A stretch of DNA of 64,000 nt. Origin: Buxus sempervirens (taxonomy: Eukaryota > Streptophyta > Magnoliopsida > Buxales > Buxaceae). The stretch is from assembly GCA_947561395.2 (NCBI GenBank), contig OX387183.1, positions 40,964,901 through 41,028,900 on the forward strand, read 5' to 3'. Of the stretch, positions 11,544 to 24,714 are shown one piece after another. Each line of letters starts with the position of its first letter. Position 1 is the stretch's first letter. Position numbers and translations under genes: made by a program. The notes under the pieces were generated by a model. It was not told the origin of the DNA. It saw only the letters and a list, made by a program, of their open reading frames with translations, and did no database searches.

Positions 11544-12555
11544 TGTCAGCACCTCATTTTTGCGCACCAAAAATGCCGGAAATGAAAACCCTAATTGGAA
11601 AAGTCAAACCCTAAGGGGTTAAAAAGTTGACTTTTTATCTAGTGCAAATTGACCACTAAACTTCATACTATTGCAAAAAAGACTTCGATACGGTTCTAAC
11701 GCAAGTAAGTTTGCTTAAATCGGAATCTGGATAAAGAAGTTATGGGCCGGTCAAACCTGGAAATAGCATAAACTGGCTTTCTGCTAAATCCCAGATTATT
11801 TGCATAAATTGGTACCAGCAGATAGAGCATCTCGACTTGATTCCAACGCAACTGAGTTTGCTGGAATCGAAGTCCCGGATAGAGAAATATTAGCAAAACC
11901 GGCTCTGGGTTAGCAGTTTTCAACTTCTGCTAAAAATTTGAATTTGCTACTAAACTCTAACTCAATGGATAGAGCATCTTGACCTGATTCCAACGCCACT
12001 AAGTTTGCTGAAATTAAACACCAGATGAAGGAGTTATGGGCAGTCAAAGTTTTGGTAAAACTGCACATGTGGCAAAAGATTAAAGAAAGGGCATTAAATA
12101 AAAATCCAACAATAAAATAATATTATGTTGTAAGAATCTTTTAATTAAACTAAATAAAAAATAAAAAAAAGAAATTAGAAACGCATGTGCACTTAAAAAA
12201 CAAAAATCTAAACATTAAAATAATATTAAAACTATAAAAATCAAATAATTTAAATAAATAAAAATAAATTGATAAAATGGAAAGGGGATAAGCGCACATG
12301 CATGGTGCGCTGTACCCATTGAGTTGGCGGATAAGCATAAATGATAATCATCACCTTTTGTAAAAAAAAGGGCACAACTCAAAAATATTTCCATTTTAAT
12401 TATCTAACATAAAGGGCTCATTAACCCTCATTCTATGCATTCGGCTGACTCTCCGACCACCTCTCCAACTCTCTCCATTCTCTCTAGCCGAGTACGCCCC
12501 TTTAGTCCCTCCAGTCCCTCCTCCATCCGACCATCCCTCCAACACAACTCAACCA

Positions 12556-12712
12556 CTATAAACCCTCTCTATTTCTCATGCTCTTCCATTTCCAACCCAA
12601 AGAAGCTACTTAGTATCCTTTGAAGCTTGGAAGAGAAGACCTTGGAGTGCTTTGAAGGTGCTGTTGGTGTACCCTAAGGAGTTCAACATTTCTAAAGAGG
12701 TTGTAAGTATCC
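12556..12712 (+). promoter_or_regulatory. LTR promoter of element 3: TATA box, leader, splice donor
   Basis: CTATAAA at 12556-12562 is followed by a CT-rich leader and by a donor-like TTGTAAGTATCC near 12700. The order TATA, leader, donor repeats what is seen in the LTRs of elements 1, 4 and 5 and sets the orientation as plus. Confidence 0.5.
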
Positions 12713-13092
12713 TAGGTGAGCTTCTCTTCATTTTTTATTTAACATACTTATGAGAGAAATATAAGAAGCATGTTTTATTATGTCTATTGTCTTCTTCTCA
12801 TTACGGTGTATTTGTTCACTTTTTCTTTCTCCCCCACTCACTTTTGGCATAAACAACCTCATGGTAAGAGAGGTGAAATTCCAGAAGTTTTGAAGGGAGG
12901 AAGACCTCATGGTAAGAGAGGTGAAATTCCATAAGTTTAAAGGGAGGAAGAGGGACTTTATTGGTTGGTTCAAAAAGGGTCATAGGATTGCTGGAGAACT
13001 AATGTTTCCTTCTTTTTTGTTGTCATTAGTTTCTTTCCATTCAATAGGGGAGTGTGTTCCCCTTTGTTCTATCTCATGTAACCCATACATAA

Positions 13093-13113
13093 CCCCCCCC
13101 CCCCCCCCCCCCC
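13093..13113. repeat. Homopolymer C tract (21 C)
   Basis: Twenty-one consecutive C residues in an otherwise AT-rich LTR. Such tracts are error-prone in sequencing, so the exact length is doubtful. Confidence 0.9.
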
Positions 13114-13830
13114 TCTTCCCTTCATTAGTTTTTTTTTAGGATTCAGATTTGGTTCTTAGGATCATGTTATAAGTTATGTGTGGAGCATGCTAGGTAGTAC
13201 CTAGCTTGTTATCTTTATTTGCATATGATTGTTATTCCATGTATGCATGAGATTCTTCCATCTTAAGATTATGTATGTTAGGATCATGTGAATATTTTTT
13301 ACCGTTCTTGTGTGTGTTATCATGATTCTTGTTTCATTTTGGTTATTGTCTTCAACCATAAAAATTCAATCCATTTAGTTTTGAACATGTTCCATATGAA
13401 TACTTATCTTAGAGAAGTATCTAAATATTTTGTACATAATATTATTTAGTTTAGCTATGCATACATGTAAATTTGTTTCCATATCTTGAATATTGCAGGT
13501 ATGAACATATAGGCTTGAGCATGGAACCTCTTTATTGAGGTCTTTTTAGTTGACTTGTACTTATGCCTGTTGCTTGTTGATTTTTGGAGCAAAGGAAACC
13601 AAAACAGGGACACTTGAGTCCCTGTTATCTTCTAGTTTGGTTTAGAAGAGGAGAAAGCAGGTCCCTTCCTCCTTTTCCTCTTAGTCCTCAAAACCCCAAA
13701 AAATAGAGCTAATCAGATCCATCTGAACCACTGTGGGCACACATAGGGGCCCACAAAAATCTCAGACAAACCCAAGAACCCCCTGGAAACTATTTTTTGC
13801 AAGAAAAATAAAAAAGTTGACTTTCACAGG

Positions 13831-13972
13831 TTAACCAAAAACTCAGGTCGGTTAAATAGATTTCCAGATGTAGCCGAAATTAATTTCGACTAAACTTGAA
13901 AATATGGTGTAGCCAAAAATTATTTTCGGCTACACTGTATTTTTTGCTTAGCCAACATCTAATTTCGGCTAC
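13831..13972. repeat. 39-bp-period palindrome array in the LTR of element 3
   Basis: Four units start at 13831, 13870, 13909 and 13948, each 39 bp apart: a 25-bp interrupted palindrome (9-N7-9) plus a 14-bp spacer. Half-sites are TTAACCAAA/GTCGGTTAA in the first and GTAGCCGAA/TTCGGCTAC types in the others (for example GTAGCCAAA-N7-TTCGGCTAC). The second unit has lost one base, compensated in its spacer. The geometry equals that of element 4 although most half-sites differ. Confidence 0.85.
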
Positions 13973-15326
13973 GTTAAAAAGTGTCAAAAATCTGATTTCT
14001 TAATTTTTATTAATTTATTGATTTATTTCAAACCAACTGAGTGAACCAGCAAGGTTTCCGGGTCAACCGGAGACCCAAAATGGGTCCTGGGCTTCTAAGC
14101 CCAATTTGACTCATTAGTAGGCCTTCCAACGGGGCCCACTCAGCCTAAGAACATCTTTGGACTTAAATAAAATAATTAAAACAAGTTAAATAGGCCAAAC
14201 CCTTTGAGGCCCATCAAAAGACCAAAATTGATACATGCAGGCTTAGCTTAGGAATGCTTTGGGCCTTTCAGCCCAAGTCTAGGTCATGGGCCCCAAGCCC
14301 CAAGCTTAGCCCCTTTTGGAAAATAAATAATATAAAACCAAATAAATCATTTGGCTACTAGGTGAGGCCCACCCAATGGGCCCACAAAACTTTCCAGGCC
14401 CATTTCAAATAAAACTTAATTTAATTTCCAACTTAAGACCTAAATAAAATTAATTAAACTGAACCTAAGCCCAAAGGGCCTCCTAGATTTAGACTCCGTG
14501 TGAAACCCCGTCCCAATACTCTTAATACACCCTAACTAGTGAGTGTGATGTGTAAGCAAAGCTGGTGAAGCCCAAGCCCAAAGCCAGTCCGAGAGGCAGG
14601 GCCCCGGCTAGGCAGTGCCTATGGAGGTGAGCAACCTCTAATTGTTGAATAAAGTTTGGTCCTAAGTCGAAAAAAAATAGCTAAGTATCGATGTATGGGC
14701 AAATAAGGAGGAGTAATGGCAGAACTGTAATATGTGGTGTCTGGTGGAGAAGCCACTTAAGTGAAATAAACAAACCCAAAACCCCATTCACGACTAAACC
14801 CTTGCCCAAAACCCTTCTCCCATTCTCTTCTCCCACTCTCTCTCTCTTTCTTCATCTTCTTCTCTTCCTTCTTCCCCATTTTAGTCCCCGATCCATTCTA
14901 AACCTATTGGAGGTGCTAGCTTGCAAGAAAAGGAAAAGAAAGAACCAAGGGAGCCATTCTCATTTGGAGCTTTTGGTGGAGATTTTCGGAGGAAACAACC
15001 AAAAAGCAACCAAGGAGCTGTTCGTGGGTTGATTTAAGAGTTATACAACTTGCTAAAGAGTTTGCAAGAGGTAAGCAACACCACCCCAACCTATCTTTGC
15101 AATTTCGGCCATTTTCGTATGTGGAATGTGAATGTTAGGGTTGAAATATGAAAACGAGTTCTAGGGCCATTAGGAGAGTTTTCTTTGAGTGGTTTTGTAG
15201 GTAACAAGTTTCTACACATGCTAGGAGTGATTTCGAGCCCAAAAACACTTAGAACAAGTGAGATTTGAGAAAAAACCCTAAATCCTTGAAAATCGGATTT
15301 CGCGAGCTGCTGAGAAAACCCAGCCA

Positions 15327-15495
15327 CTCGAGCAGTCACTCGAGCGGTCATCAGGCGATAGTGTTGAGTAGCCTTAGATAGAGTTTTGAGTCATGGCCGC
15401 TGATGCTCGAGCAACTGTTCTAGTGCCCTGTTTTAACAGAACCCGAGAGTTAAATTATGGCCACTCGAAGCTGGTTCGAGCGACCCATCGAGCGC
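15327..15495. repeat. CTCGAG-centred palindrome cluster in solo-1
   Basis: CTCGAG occurs at 15327, 15339 and 15406, and CACTCGA-N7-TCGAGCG spans about 15463-15483. It resembles the palindrome arrays of the Tat-like LTRs but with irregular spacing, so the parallel is weaker. Confidence 0.55.
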
Positions 15496-16721
15496 CCTGC
15501 CTTGTTTTCCCAAATTTTGAGGTTTCAACCCAGATTGAACTACCATTTGAATTTATTCAACTCCAACCCATGTATAAGTGAGAGTTAAGTGTTTAGGAGG
15601 TGTTCCAACTAGAGTTGTCCCCAAATTGCAAATAGTAAAGATTTTAGGTACGTTTTGCTAAAATAGGTCTCATAGAGAGAGTTGTGTTCCAAACTTTTAT
15701 AGAAGTTGGATAGAGTGATTCCACCACATCAAATACCTTTCAAATAACCTATGGAATTTGAATACAAGAACCAAACCCAAGTTGCATAAGTCTCGAGAGG
15801 ATTGAGGCATAGATTGCCAAATAGAGTCATGAAATGTAAGAAAAGTTCCAAAAAGAGGATTTTAGCCCAGATCAAACCACCAATGGGTTCTATTCAAATC
15901 CAACAGATGTATAAGCTAGAACTTCATGGAAAGGAAGTGTTCCAAGTAGTAGTATCTCGAAATTCCAAGTACTAAGGACTTTGGGTACGTGTTACCAAGG
16001 AAGGTCTCACAAAAGGGTTCTGTCCCCAGAAAACTATAGGATTAGGATAACTTGTCCTCACCACTTCAAGCACCTTTCAATTGACCTTTAGAAGTAGAAA
16101 TCAAGATCCAAGACCCAGTTATACAAGTATCAAAGAATTAAGGCATAGGTTGCCTGAGTGAGACCTGAAAGGTGGAATTTCCGGAAAAGCCAACCCTTTT
16201 CCATTAATCCTTATGGTGAGTACACCCCATTGGATATGTCAGGCTTCGACCTGAAGTTTGGCACAAGACATGGAGGGCATTAACCCGTAGTGAATGGTAA
16301 GATACCAAAGGCATTGACCCACTACTTGTGGCATGAAGTGAAAGGGGGCTGTGGCCCCATGGTATTGATAGTGAATAAAAGGGCACCCGTAGTGGCCCAA
16401 GGTTATTGATAAGGAATGGAGGGCGGTGGCCCAGAATCCATGGTAATGAATATGGGCTTGGCCCAAAAATGACTCAGGTAAGGACAAAGGCTACCCTTGA
16501 GATCTGGCATGCCTGAGTGCATGATCCACATGATATTGGAAGTAACCTCATTATTGTCCATGTCATACAAGTAAGATTGTTTATACACATGCTCTATGGC
16601 CAAGTGCCATTGTTATTGTTCATATTGTACTATTCTTCCGGCACCCTGTGTATTTGGTGGCCAATGCCCATTGACTATGTGTAGACAGCAATGGAGGTAT
16701 ATGTTCTTCTGGCACCCTGTG

Positions 16722-19700
16722 TGTAACACCCTAGAACCGGGTTACGTAGTAAAAACCGTAACTCGTTCCCCAAGGATTACTTTAATACACAGGATCGCTA
16801 TATCAGAGTAAGGAAAACATGAAATGACAATCACAAAATCAGAGTCAACTAAAAGTTTTCCCAACTCACCTAAACTAAGCATAAACCCGCCTGTATCGTC
16901 CTCTCTGAGATCTGAAAACAAAACAAAACAAAAGGAATGAGATATGACTATCTTAGCAAGTAGCAATGCATGCTCAAACATATTTAATTTAATTTCTAAA
17001 ACATGCACGATTAAAATATACTCAATGACTAACCACAAATACATCGATTAATCCTACTAATCCGACAAAACAATATCAAATCACATAATAAGGTGGGACT
17101 CATGAAATTTGACCGCTTTGTAAGGTTAAGTTCTGGCTCCAAACAGTTCCAATCCGAGAACCTCTGCCAAATCTGATACCTCTGTAACTGATTCCAATAT
17201 ATCGTCTCTTGGTGGAAATCACAAGACCTCACCCTCTCCAAGGGTGGAAACGGATATCAATCCAGTCTGAGAACCACTGTCGTAACTACTGCCAACAATA
17301 GACCTCACCCCCTCATGGGGTGGAAACGAAGCTGTTGCAGCACATCCCTCATGGAAGGCCTCTTTATATGGAGGAAAAGCGTAAAATAAATCCCTCTTAG
17401 TTCGCAGCACTTCCCTCATGGAAGGCCTCTCCGCATAAAGGAAACGCATGAAGGAAGCTAGACTTTAACCAAACAAATTAGACGGACTTCACTTATTAGC
17501 TAGATTATGGATCCATAACGTGCTATGCCCTAAATAGTTTAAATGATTAAACCAACCATTAAAGCAAGGAATTTGATTCAAACCAAAATATTTCAACATG
17601 CAAACCATTATACAACTAAGTGCAAGCAACATATTCATGGCCACTCAGGGCCAACTTACTCCCTCATGGAGTGTCCCAAAATATTTCTCATGAAAATCTC
17701 AAGAATAAACCAAGTGCCTTAACAATTTAAACACGAAATCCATTTTATCCAAAACTGTCCAGATTTGCTAAAAATTAACTCAAGTGAAATCAAAATAATG
17801 CTCAAGCAAATGGAGTCATTAACACTACCAAATTCAGCTCAATAATCCACTAGAATTCTCAACAATGGCAATCTCCATAATTTGACACAACCAGTAAAAG
17901 TATTTTATAAATTAACCAAAATTAGAAACCAGAAATCTTTCGAAGGAAACATAACCAATTTCTAATCAGGTCACAAATAAAGAACAGCAAATTTAATAAT
18001 ATTATAATCAAGTCAAGAACTCTCCGATTAGCAAAATTTCTTTTATATATTTCCAACATAATCTCTCCTTCAAATTTATGGTCAAATTTACTTTTCGTAT
18101 GGTTCTATTAGTTCTGGAAACCTTGTTTAGAACTTGAACAAATCAATTTAAACAACTAAGAGAATGGACATAATCTGAAATATTAAAAGGTATAAAGGTT
18201 TACTTAAATTCCAAATCTGCCACATATGCATTAGTACCATTCAATCCCCAAAACTGAATCAATTTTAGACCAAATCCTCTAAAATATTGTTAGTTAGCTT
18301 CCTCACTCGCCCTATTACATCACCTAATAACAGTTTCTACAAAACTACTATGGTTAGAAAATTATGTCCAAACAAACTAGACTTTCCAGAAAAATCTATG
18401 CAGACAGGTGCACAAAAAAAATGTATTTTAAATTACCAAACAGTGAACTTATATTAAATATATATTTTTAAATGGATCTAGACCAAAACCCTACAATTCT
18501 CATGAGACCATCTTACCCAAATCCGTCGTTTGATACCTACAAAAATTCACTTTTGTGGAAAATTGGGTGCAGTCCCAAAACAGACATTTCCGCAACCTCT
18601 AAACTTAGAATTCAAAATTCACATGGATTGATCTAAAATTTCTTATTCAAAATTTTTCTAGCTTAATTCTAATCCTCTAAATAGTGTTTTTGCATAGGTT
18701 TGGATTTAATTGAATTGCTCAAACAATTTATACGGAATATACACTCCAGTTCAGCCCAAAATAGACATTTCAGCAATCTCTAAACTTAAACTCTCCAAGA
18801 TGTAAAAATACCTTAAAATCTAGTCTCTTATTAATCTGGGAATTTCGAGAATATAAAACAAACCTAAATCCATCTTAAAATATAATCTATTTATTTTCTA
18901 TTGAATTTTAATCATCACTATATCAATTCTATGTTTTCTGACCTAGTGAGAAACAAATCCCCATAACTCATTCATTTCTTAACAAAATAACATGAAATCT
19001 GGTTTGTTAGACTTCTAACTCAAAACGCTAAAATAACCTATAGCAGTTTTGCAAAATTCCTCTTGGTTAATTAATTATAAGTTTTCAAAATCACCCTTAA
19101 TTCAAAATCTGTACAGACCAACAGCTGTAATAATTCGATTAACATTACTAAATCATAGGTTTTTACCCCAGAATATATTTTTCAGTGAAAATAGAGAAAT
19201 AATGGAACAACTTTCATTCAGAAACCAAAACCTAAATATATCTCCAACTTAGTCTAAAAATTCCATCTTTCTGAAAATTTCTGCAGAATCTGGGTTTTAA
19301 CAGATTCTATCAATTTCGTTCAATTCAAAACTAAATTTTAGGATGTCCACAAAACACACAAAAATCATGACATTTGAAAGGGCTACTTGCCTTATATCTG
19401 CTGGCCTCCCAACTTCAATAACCCAGCAATGAACTCAACTATTCACCATTGTCAAAACCCCTTCAAAATCTGATCTGGACGTCTGGAGCACTCTACCACT
19501 TGAGTTTTGCTGCAAAAAATTCTTCCAAACGAATTCTGGTTCTCCCCCTTATGCTGCTCCTCTTTTCTCCAGCAACAAGGACTCCAAGAGTCCTTTCTCC
19601 AGCAGCAATAATTTCAATAGACCTTTGCCTAGTATCTAGAACTCCAAGAGTCTACTTTTAGTTTAATGCTCTAGCAGTTTTTAGAATCCCAAGGGTCTAA

Positions 19701-20177
19701 ATCTAACTCTCCACCAATCTTTAGAAACCCAAAGGTCTAACTCTCCAGCAACCTAACTCTTCAACTTCTTCATGATCCGGTGCAACTCTACTCTACCAAT
19801 TGCCTACACCAATAGCCTATTGACCCTTGGTTATTTGATTTACAATCCTAACCAACAACACACTTAAATTATTATTTGTTTCCAGCTCTAAATTTTTCTC
19901 ATAATATTTATTTAATATTGAAACTAAAATATAACATCACTTACCCTTAATTCATATAAACCGAATTTTCCAAAGTTCCCAAATTACCCTTGCTTGACAA
20001 TCCAACAATAATTTCCAGCAATTTCTCATATCTATTTATTTATATTTATCCCATCCGGTTCGACCAAGAGTCCCCGATTTAACTCCTTGATCTTCTTCCT
20101 CTATGAAATTTTAATTAGCCTTAAATTAATTACCAAACTAATAATTTTTAAATTCATTAAAAATTTGGGATTTTACA
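16722..20177 (-). mobile_element. Solo-2: solo LTR nested in solo-1
   Basis: Bounded by TGTAACACCC and GGGATTTTACA, 3456 bp, with CTGTG (16717-16721) and CTATG (20178-20182) as flanking duplication (4 of 5). Reading across the duplication restores the host phrase GGCACCCTGTG-TATTCGGTGG, which also occurs intact nearby in solo-1. By analogy with solo-1 it is on the minus strand. No gene is seen: it is AT-rich with only short frames. Confidence 0.8.
17335..17452. repeat. Two direct 60-bp copies in solo-2
   Basis: GCAGCAC-ATCCCTCATGGAAGGCCTC and a near copy 60 bp on. Just before them lie two short inverted repeats of the type CACCCxxxx-GGGTGGAAACG (about 17228-17320). They are LTR-internal repeats without further assignment. 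Confidence 0.6.
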
Positions 20178-21492
20178 CTATGTATTCGGTGGCCGATACC
20201 CATTGGCTATGTGTAGACAGCAAGGGATGTGTAATGTATGCCTAGCCACCATGTGTAGACGGTGAAGCTAGATGAATAATTGTGATTGATGTTTTCAACG
20301 GTATTGTGATACCACCTTAAGTATTATTGAGTAATCATCTATGGATATTCATACGACATATGTAACTATAGTAGTAAATGCTTACGTCATGTAAGATCGG
20401 CATAGATGCCTAGCCACCGCATGTAATTGGTGAAGCTAGACGGGAATATTGATGATGTATAGTATGATACCAAATTGCCTGTATGATCAATTGTGAGATT
20501 GGATTGCCTGTATGATCAATTGTGAGATTGGATGAAAGATTGTATTAAATGCATTAACTGTACACTGATGCACAAGCATGCACCAATTTATATGGCACTA
20601 AACTGTGATTATTGATTATGATTTCAAATAAGCCGCATATCATGATTTAACCGATTGATATATGCATAAACTGTGTTTTCTCGTGCATGCGTGTGTTGCT
20701 TATTGAGACATTCGTCTCACAGTTGCTTTAATTCTTATTTTTCAGATCCATCGGCGTCCGGTGTGAAGGACCGGGCTGGGGGATAGAGGCAAAGAGAAAG
20801 CCTTGGGTATTGAGAGGACTTCTGTAGGCCTTAGGCTTTTATTTTGAAATACATGTATAGTTTTGGATTGTAGCCTTTGTACTTTGAGAGGAGTGATATA
20901 GTAACCTGTCTTTTTGTAACTAACTCTCGTGTATTAATACATTTCTTTTATATATAGAACACACTTTTGATATGCACAGCATGAATTGTATTATCACTTG
21001 CACTTGTTAAGAAAAAGTTTTAAAATCCTTCGTGTTTTGTTGATCATAAAGGCCCACTTGCCACGGTCTGGGACGGGTCGTGCCTTGGAGGCGCAGGCTT
21101 GGTTCCGGGGCGTGACACTCAGACCCATCAGGGGACATGTGGGCTAAGCCTAGTCCACCAAGGTATCCGTGGGCCTTCCAACGAGGCCCACCCAATCCGA
21201 CCCAGATCACCTAATAATTCAAGATAAATTAAAAATAAAAAGGGAACCACACCACTTCGATGGTCCCCGCCTAGACTCAAAGGCATACATGCTGGTTTAA
21301 GAATATGGTGAGTATAGAGTTGACTCGAAATTAGGGAGACCCGAGGGACCCGTTAATCGACGGGGTGGACCGGGGTGTCTTCGGACTTCCTCGGAACATA
21401 ATTGAGAGCTTAGCCGGAATCTCGATAAGCCGCAGACCAGCAAATTAGATAAACCTAGGCACCTAGGTGTTTGCCTGCACCCCATCAAGCGG

Positions 21493-21501
21493 TGGCGACT
21501 C
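21493..21501 (+). other. Primer-binding site core of element 3
   Basis: TGGCGACTC directly follows the LTR end on the plus strand. It is identical to the first nine bases of the PBS in elements 1 and 4, after which the sequence differs. Confidence 0.6.
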
Positions 21502-21654
21502 CCAATTCCCCGATTTACCCTCAGGAGGCATGCACAGAACCACGTGCGCCTCGCCGTGCGATCTCACGTGTGAACAATTAGGTAGCAGGTATTTCCTAAA
21601 CCAATCTATATCCCAAGTTGACTCTTTTGAACCAGGGTCCGACTGGGTTGCGGA

Positions 21655-24627
21655 TGTAACGCCCCGAACCCGGGTCAGTGCAAACCAGCACCCAACCCGA
21701 ACCCGGTTCGCTACTGTAACATCCCAAGTCCGTTCAACAACCAAACTCGAGGTGTTACCACGAAGCTGGGGTCAGATACAAACCAAGATTCACAATAATT
21801 TTAAACTTTACTAATTAATTACATCAGAGTTATGGTGGCCAATAAAACAATTCTTTATTCAATAATATCAATTTAGTTTACAATAAGGTTTATTTAATCA
21901 ACATGTGACATTAATACCAATTACAATTCTACCCATCAAATTAAAACCCCATCTTCGTGATCTCTCCAAGCAACCTAAAAAATAATAAGGGGAAAACGGA
22001 GTGAGATTTACATCTCAGCAAGTAGTAGGTGCATGCAATTGAAACAGTCCAATATAAGCAAATAGTCATGAGGTATTCGATTAATCCACGATAAGACGAG
22101 AAATCCAAGTTATCCATGGTAATTCCAAATAAAGCGATAAAACAGATGATCATGTATAAATACCAGTAACTTGATGTTAACTAGGTAAAACCGAAAAAAG
22201 CGATAAAACACGTGCCATTGCAGGACTCACAAAGATGATAAGTATTTGAGATGACACTTGACTAAATGCTATTCCACCATGCTGCTTAGGGGCAGTGCTA
22301 CTTAATGATACTCAAGCCCCATGCAGCACAGCTTAGGCAAGAGCCGTAGTCACCGACTTATTGCACATGAACCCCGCAGAGTTGGACATACCACCAGCAT
22401 GCAGCACCAGAATCAATACATGGAGTATGGTCGCTTATCCACATATACAGGGAATCACCAGCGGCTCACCGAGGTGTCCCTCCAGACATAGGACCCTCCC
22501 AGAGCAAACTAACTTGCAAAGGGAAGTGCGCTCGCATATAGGAGTAAATCAACCCAAACTAAATACCACTTAGCTAACCAGCCAAAACTATGGATCCATA
22601 TACAGCTAAGCCCACTGACACAAACCACGATAAAACCACATACGGGAGGACATGCTAATGTAGGAGGCATACACACTTTTACCCGTAAAGGATTACACAT
22701 CTCTACACAGGATTATCCATCTCTGCCGTAAAAGATAGTATCAAACTCCACCACAGAAGCCGTATCACCCAACCGTAAAATTAAAGAGAACAACATCATA
22801 CCACATACCAATCCATACACAAGTATTCCATTCCATGTGAAAATCATGATTCAATCATAACAAATCCAATTATAGGCATTTTCAGAATAACATATGCAAT
22901 TTCTTAATTATATTCGAATAAAGCTCATGTATCATAAATTCGATAGAAACCAGAGTTTAAGCAATTCCAGAATCCAATATTCATATTGAAAGCTTAAATA
23001 AAGTAAAACAAATCTTACTTAGAATTTCCTTTGATTAATCCCTTTTATTAGAATCCAATTTCCTATATTAACACCTAAGCTAGTTACTAATAGAATTTTC
23101 TGTATTTTATTTCTCCAGCATGTTCTACAAACCTAAAATAAAGTTTAGAAGATGTCTATAAGCTATAAGCACCCTTAGTTTGTTTCTTGCAATATTCATA
23201 CCCTTTGACCTTATTATAGACAAACCTTTCATTGAAACCTTCCATTTATTGGTTAATCTTTCCAATGTAATTTTATAATTTTTATACCTTAATTAGGTCC
23301 TTATAATGATGCTAACATACTCAACTAATCATAAAAATCATTGTACATTTATTCAAATTACAAAATCCCCAAATCTGCAAATTTTACTTAGAGCGCCTAC
23401 CTCTACAGGGCTGGGCGATCCTAGGCGCTCGTGCAAAATTAAACAGAATTTTCCAGATTTTTAAAGTTCGGATTTTTAGGCCTTTTCTATATATTTTCTC
23501 GGTCTAAATTAATCAACAAACCTTCTGAAACATACCTAGAGCCTTCTAGAGTAATTTTTATAAATTAAATACCCTCCTACCTTTATTTACATAATCCAAC
23601 TAAGCTTTCTTCTTTAATTTGATAAATCCATCAAAAATACAAATCATGAAAATATAAGCAACTTGATTCCATGTAAATACAATTCCGTCTAATCCATTCT
23701 AACCATATGAAATCACAGAAATCAAAATCATGCAGTTCCTCACGTTTTCCAAGGGTTACTACTTGCCTTATACGTTAAATCCTTCTTCCATTTAAACTTC
23801 TAATTCTGGACCTGACTTTTGCTCCTAAACGCACCAAGTTCGACTCTTCCAATTCAAATCTCCACCGTACACAATGTAGTTCCATCAATGATGAACAAAA
23901 CCTCCAAATTTGAAGGCGATCCACCATACGGATTTTCCCCGATCATATTTTGATGGTGGCTGGTCAGACACCTCCATTAGAAACCTCCTTCCTTTCTCTC
24001 CTTCCTTTCTCTCCATAAGAAACCCACGAAAATTCCCTCTTGTCTAACCTTAGTTTCATATTTATACTAAGCTTTAGAAATCCTAAACCAACCCTAATTG
24101 GCTAATTTAATTTGGGCTAACCCAACCATGGTCTAGTTAAAGTCTAATCCTTCTAATTTAATTCCTACTTTTTTTCCACCTTCTATTTTTCTACTTAAAC
24201 AATCCTAATTAAGTTTCTTATTATCTAAACTCCTATTTATAACCTATTTTCGTGAAAAACATTTAGTTAAACATTATTATCACCTAAAACCTTATTTTTC
24301 CCAAATTAAGACGTGAAATCTCCTAATTACCCTTTTTCTCACTTTTAGGCTTTTCTTAATTTCTTTTAATTTCTAGATTGTCAAAATAAATTATTTCCTT
24401 CTATTTTCTAATTCTAGTTATTATTTAAGGATCTAATTATTAATTACCCTTTTCTGAAAATTACCAAAAATACCCTTTTTACTCTTTTAGGTTAATTTCA
24501 TTAAAATTCTTTCTTTATTTACAATTTATGACCTATTTGAATTACTTACCTCTAAATCTTCACTTAATTCATATTTTATTTTATTTATTATTTATTTATT
24601 TATTAGACGAAAATTTGGGGTTTTACA
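21655..24627 (-). mobile_element. Solo-3: solo LTR in the leader of element 3
   Basis: Bounded by TGTAACGCCCCG and GGGGTTTTACA, 2973 bp. Flanks GCGGA (21650-21654) and GAGGA (24628-24632) match at four of five bases. Minus orientation is inferred from the similarity of its reverse complement (TGTAAAACCCC start) to solo-1. AT-rich, no credible gene. A second TGTAAC at 21715 was rejected as the start because its flank does not match. Confidence 0.75.
23391..23430. repeat. Single 40-bp interrupted palindrome in solo-3
   Basis: GAGCGCCTA at 23391-23399 and its exact reverse complement TAGGCGCTC at 23422-23430 enclose a 22-bp spacer. It is GC-rich inside a very AT-rich LTR and corresponds in position to the palindrome clusters of solo-1 and solo-4. 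Confidence 0.65.
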
Positions 24628-24714
24628 GAGGAGTCTGTAGCGGTGTCCTTAGCTATGCGCACTTGATTTCGCACGGGCGAGGAGTATGCAAGGATGCCTG
24701 CGTCAGGACATTTT

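Larger units (their letters stand above)
14499..21117 (+). mobile_element. Solo-1: solo LTR, chromovirus-like ends, split by solo-2
   Basis: Begins TGTGAAACCCCG and ends GGGGCGTGACA. It is flanked by CTCCG (14494-14498) and CTCAG (21118-21122), a 5-bp duplication with one mismatch. Removing solo-2 leaves about 3.16 kb. There is no coding region; the CT-rich leader around 14800-14900 and a donor-like GAG/GTAAGC at 15071 indicate plus orientation. The ends resemble those of Tekay/Del-type Ty3 elements (inference). Only one LTR copy is present, so a solo LTR left by recombination is the simplest reading. Confidence 0.75.
11544..21487 (+). repeat. 5' LTR of element 3, split by nested solo LTRs
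   Basis: The left boundary is the TGTCAGC motif typical of LTR starts. The right boundary is placed just before the PBS, somewhere between GCCTGCA (21474-21480) and 21492, and is approximate. With solo-1 removed, the 14.0-14.5 kb part joins 21.1-21.49 kb smoothly (GATTTAGACTC continues into AGACCCATC). Both parts contain phrases such as GGCCTTCCAACG and GGCCCA typical of long plant LTRs. Confidence 0.55.
11544..21654 (+). mobile_element. Element 3: LTR and short leader of a plus-strand element
   Basis: Begins TGTCAGCACCTC at 11544, has CTATAAA and a CT-rich leader in the plus direction, a palindrome array, and reaches TGGCGACTC (the same PBS core as elements 1, 4 and 5) at 21493. It is interrupted by solo-1 (14499-21117 plus duplication), leaving about 3.3 kb of LTR. 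After the PBS about 150 bp of leader follow before solo-3. No gag or pol of this element is present in the window. Confidence 0.6.

Noticed and set aside
11544..11570. TGTCAGCACC as the 5' LTR of element 2
   Set aside because: No primer-binding site precedes it on the side required for a minus-strand element, and the TATA box and leader beyond it read in the plus direction.
21715..21725. TGTAACATCCC as start of solo-3
   Set aside because: Its flank GCTAC does not match GAGGA at the right end, whereas the start at 21655 has GCGGA (4 of 5).
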